Origin: Vibrio litoralis DSM 17657
Lineage (GTDB): Bacteria; Pseudomonadota; Gammaproteobacteria; Enterobacterales; Vibrionaceae
Direction: 5' to 3'
Length of the DNA stretch: 64,000 nucleotides
Assembly (NCBI RefSeq): GCF_000426765.1
Contig: NZ_AUFZ01000002.1
Coordinates: 1-64,000 of the forward strand
The stretch's first letter is position 1; every line of letters starts with the position of its first letter. Under the pieces are notes generated by a model, which was given only the letters and a program-made list of their open reading frames with translations, had not been told where the DNA came from and searched no databases. Shown here in pieces: positions 61,106 to 64,000 of this stretch. Position numbers and translations under genes: made by a program.

Positions 61106-62185
61106 ATGCCATTAACTCGTTTATCTATAAAGCAATTTCGCAATATTGAAGCCTGTGATATCTCGTTATCATCAGGCTTTAATTTTCTTGTCGGGCCGAA
61201 TGGCAGTGGCAAAACCAGCGTATTAGAAGCGATTTATTTGCTGGGGCATGGCCGTTCATTCAAAAGTACCTTAACCGGCCGAGTGATCCAAAATGAACAA
61301 AGCGAGTTGTTTGTCCATGGGCGATTTTTGTCTGATGATGATTTTGAATTACCAATTGGTATTAATAAACAGCGCGATGGTAGCAGTGAAGTAAAAATTG
61401 GTGGTCAGGGTGGGCAGAAAATTGCTCAGCTGGCGCAAATTCTGCCTCTACAGTTAATTCATACCGAAGGCTTTGAACTGCTGACGGAAGGGCCTAAGTT
61501 TCGTCGTGCCTTTATTGATTGGGGAGTATTTCATACTCAACCTAGCTTCTATGAAAAATGGGCACGTTTAAAGCGTTTAATTAAGCAAAGAAACGCATTA
61601 TTGAAAACCGCGAGAGGTTATCAAGAGCTGAGTTATTGGGATAAAGAACTGGCCGAATTGGCGGAAACCATAAGCCAGTGGCGCTTTGAGTATGTCACAC
61701 AGTTAAAACAGGTGGCAGAACACATTTGTGGTGTATTTTTACCTGAATTTGAAGTGAAAATTCAGTATTATAGAGGGTGGGATAAAGACACGTCCTATGC
61801 TGAAATTTTACAAAAGAATTTCGAGCGCGATCAGCAACTCGGTTACACCTTTAGTGGACCGAATAAAGCCGATCTAAAACTAAAAATTAATGCGACACCG
61901 GTGGACGATGTTTTGTCACGTGGGCAGTTAAAACTTATGGTGTGTGCTTTGCGTTTAGCGCAAGGTCAACACCTAACCGATACCACAGGTAAGCAGTGTA
62001 TTTATTTAATTGATGATTTTGCCTCCGAGCTAGATGGTCAACGTCGAGGGCGTCTTGCAGAATATTTAAAGCAAACGCAGGCACAGGTTTTTGTAAGCTC
62101 TATTACTGCAAGTCACATTGCTGAAATGCAAAGTGAAAATAGCAGGATGTTTCATGTGGAACATGGCAAAATAGAGCAAGGATAA
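61106..62185 (+). CDS. recF: DNA replication and repair protein RecF
   Basis: RecF, 359 residues, an SMC/ABC-like ATPase that helps RecOR load RecA at gaps. Walker A is GPNGSGKTS (about 30-38); the signature region [18 protein letters not shown] and Walker [12 protein letters not shown] are present. The C-terminal RMFHVEHG is widely conserved, and its DNA forms a parS-like sequence (62148-62163). The ATG starts right after the dnaN stop, so it relies on coupled translation. Confidence 0.97.
   Translation: MPLTRLSIKQFRNIEACDISLSSGFNFLVGPNGSGKTSVLEAIYLLGHGRSFKSTLTGRVIQNEQSELFVHGRFLSDDDFELPIGINKQRDGSSEVKIGGQGGQKIAQLAQILPLQLIHTEGFELLTEGPKFRRAFIDWGVFHTQPSFYEKWARLKRLIKQRNALLKTARGYQELSYWDKELAELAETISQWRFEYVTQLKQVAEHICGVFLPEFEVKIQYYRGWDKDTSYAEILQKNFERDQQLGYTFSGPNKADLKLKINATPVDDVLSRGQLKLMVCALRLAQGQHLTDTTGKQCIYLIDDFASELDGQRRGRLAEYLKQTQAQVFVSSITASHIAEMQSENSRMFHVEHGKIEQG
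62148..62163. promoter_or_regulatory. parS-like sequence inside recF
   Basis: TGTTTCATGTGGAACA matches the general bacterial parS TGTTTCACGTGAAACA at 14 of 16 bases. It encodes the conserved MFHVEHG of RecF, so protein constraint alone could explain it. ParB is encoded at 45959, which makes a nearby parS expected. Confidence 0.4.

Positions 62186-64000
<1,815 letters not shown>

Noticed and set aside
61905..61925. CACGTG core in recF (second position) as a parS site
   Set aside because: Only the central hexamer matches; the right arm has no agreement with parS.

Overview
This window is the replication-origin region of chromosome I of a member of the Vibrionaceae, most probably a Vibrio. The evidence is the gene set and gene order: glmU, atpCDGAHFEBI, parB-parA, rsmG-mnmG, oriC, mioC, mnmE, yidC-yidD-rnpA-rpmH, an amino-acid ABC operon, then dnaA-dnaN-recF-gyrB. 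The proteins are close to Vibrio homologues as I remember them. No insertion sequence, prophage, CRISPR array, integron or tRNA gene was seen, and almost everything is core genome.

Layout. Positions 1-400 hold the leader and tandem promoters of an rRNA operon that runs leftward out of the window. From 0.4 to 9 kb there is housekeeping: yrdA, the tsaC-hemF-aroE-yrdB operon, purEK behind a PurR box, and a LysM protein-dprA-smg-yrdD operon. From 9 to 15 kb are def-fmt-rsmB-trkA-trkH. From 15 to 22 kb are a hemolysin III family protein, a Spo0M-like protein, a 41-codon small gene, yihD, ccoG, srkA, dsbA and comM. The ilvGMEDA operon, with a leader peptide and attenuator, fills 22.3-29 kb. An accessory-looking stretch from 29 to 37.3 kb holds three parts: a phospholipid trio (CDP-alcohol phosphotransferase, CdsA-like, PlsC-like), a MurNAc module (murR-like, murQ, murP) and the purine-nucleoside pair punR/punC. 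From 37.4 to 50.2 kb come glmU, the ATP synthase operon, chromosome partition genes and rsmG-mnmG, all on the minus strand and so reading away from oriC. The origin lies at 50216-50755. To its right, mioC, mnmE and the yidC-rpmH block read toward oriC. A four-gene ABC operon follows, then dnaA-dnaN-recF and the first 599 codons of gyrB.

How the parts work together. The centre of the window is the initiation and partition machinery: DnaA and its Dam-site-rich promoter, the sliding clamp, RecF, gyrase B, ParAB and a parS-like site in recF. The other genes supply energy (F1Fo ATPase), tRNA modification (mnmG, mnmE, tsaC), protein export and cell-envelope biogenesis (yidC, glmU, dsbA), purine and branched-chain amino-acid synthesis, potassium uptake and natural transformation (dprA, comM).

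Points worth a second look: (1) the yrdA-to-ilvA block keeps the order I remember from V. cholerae but lies on the opposite arm of the origin; (2) ATP synthase subunits a and c look enteric rather than Vibrio-like; (3) a lone ABC ATPase domain of the SbmA/YddA type sits inside the amino-acid ABC operon; (4) an 18-codon ORF is translationally coupled to ilvG; (5) the 41-codon gene has its own terminator; (6) the murQ promoter combines a class II CRP site with an overlapping palindrome; (7) the lipid enzyme carries Asn at two of the usual Asp positions. I saw no clearly new multi-gene defence or mobile system.
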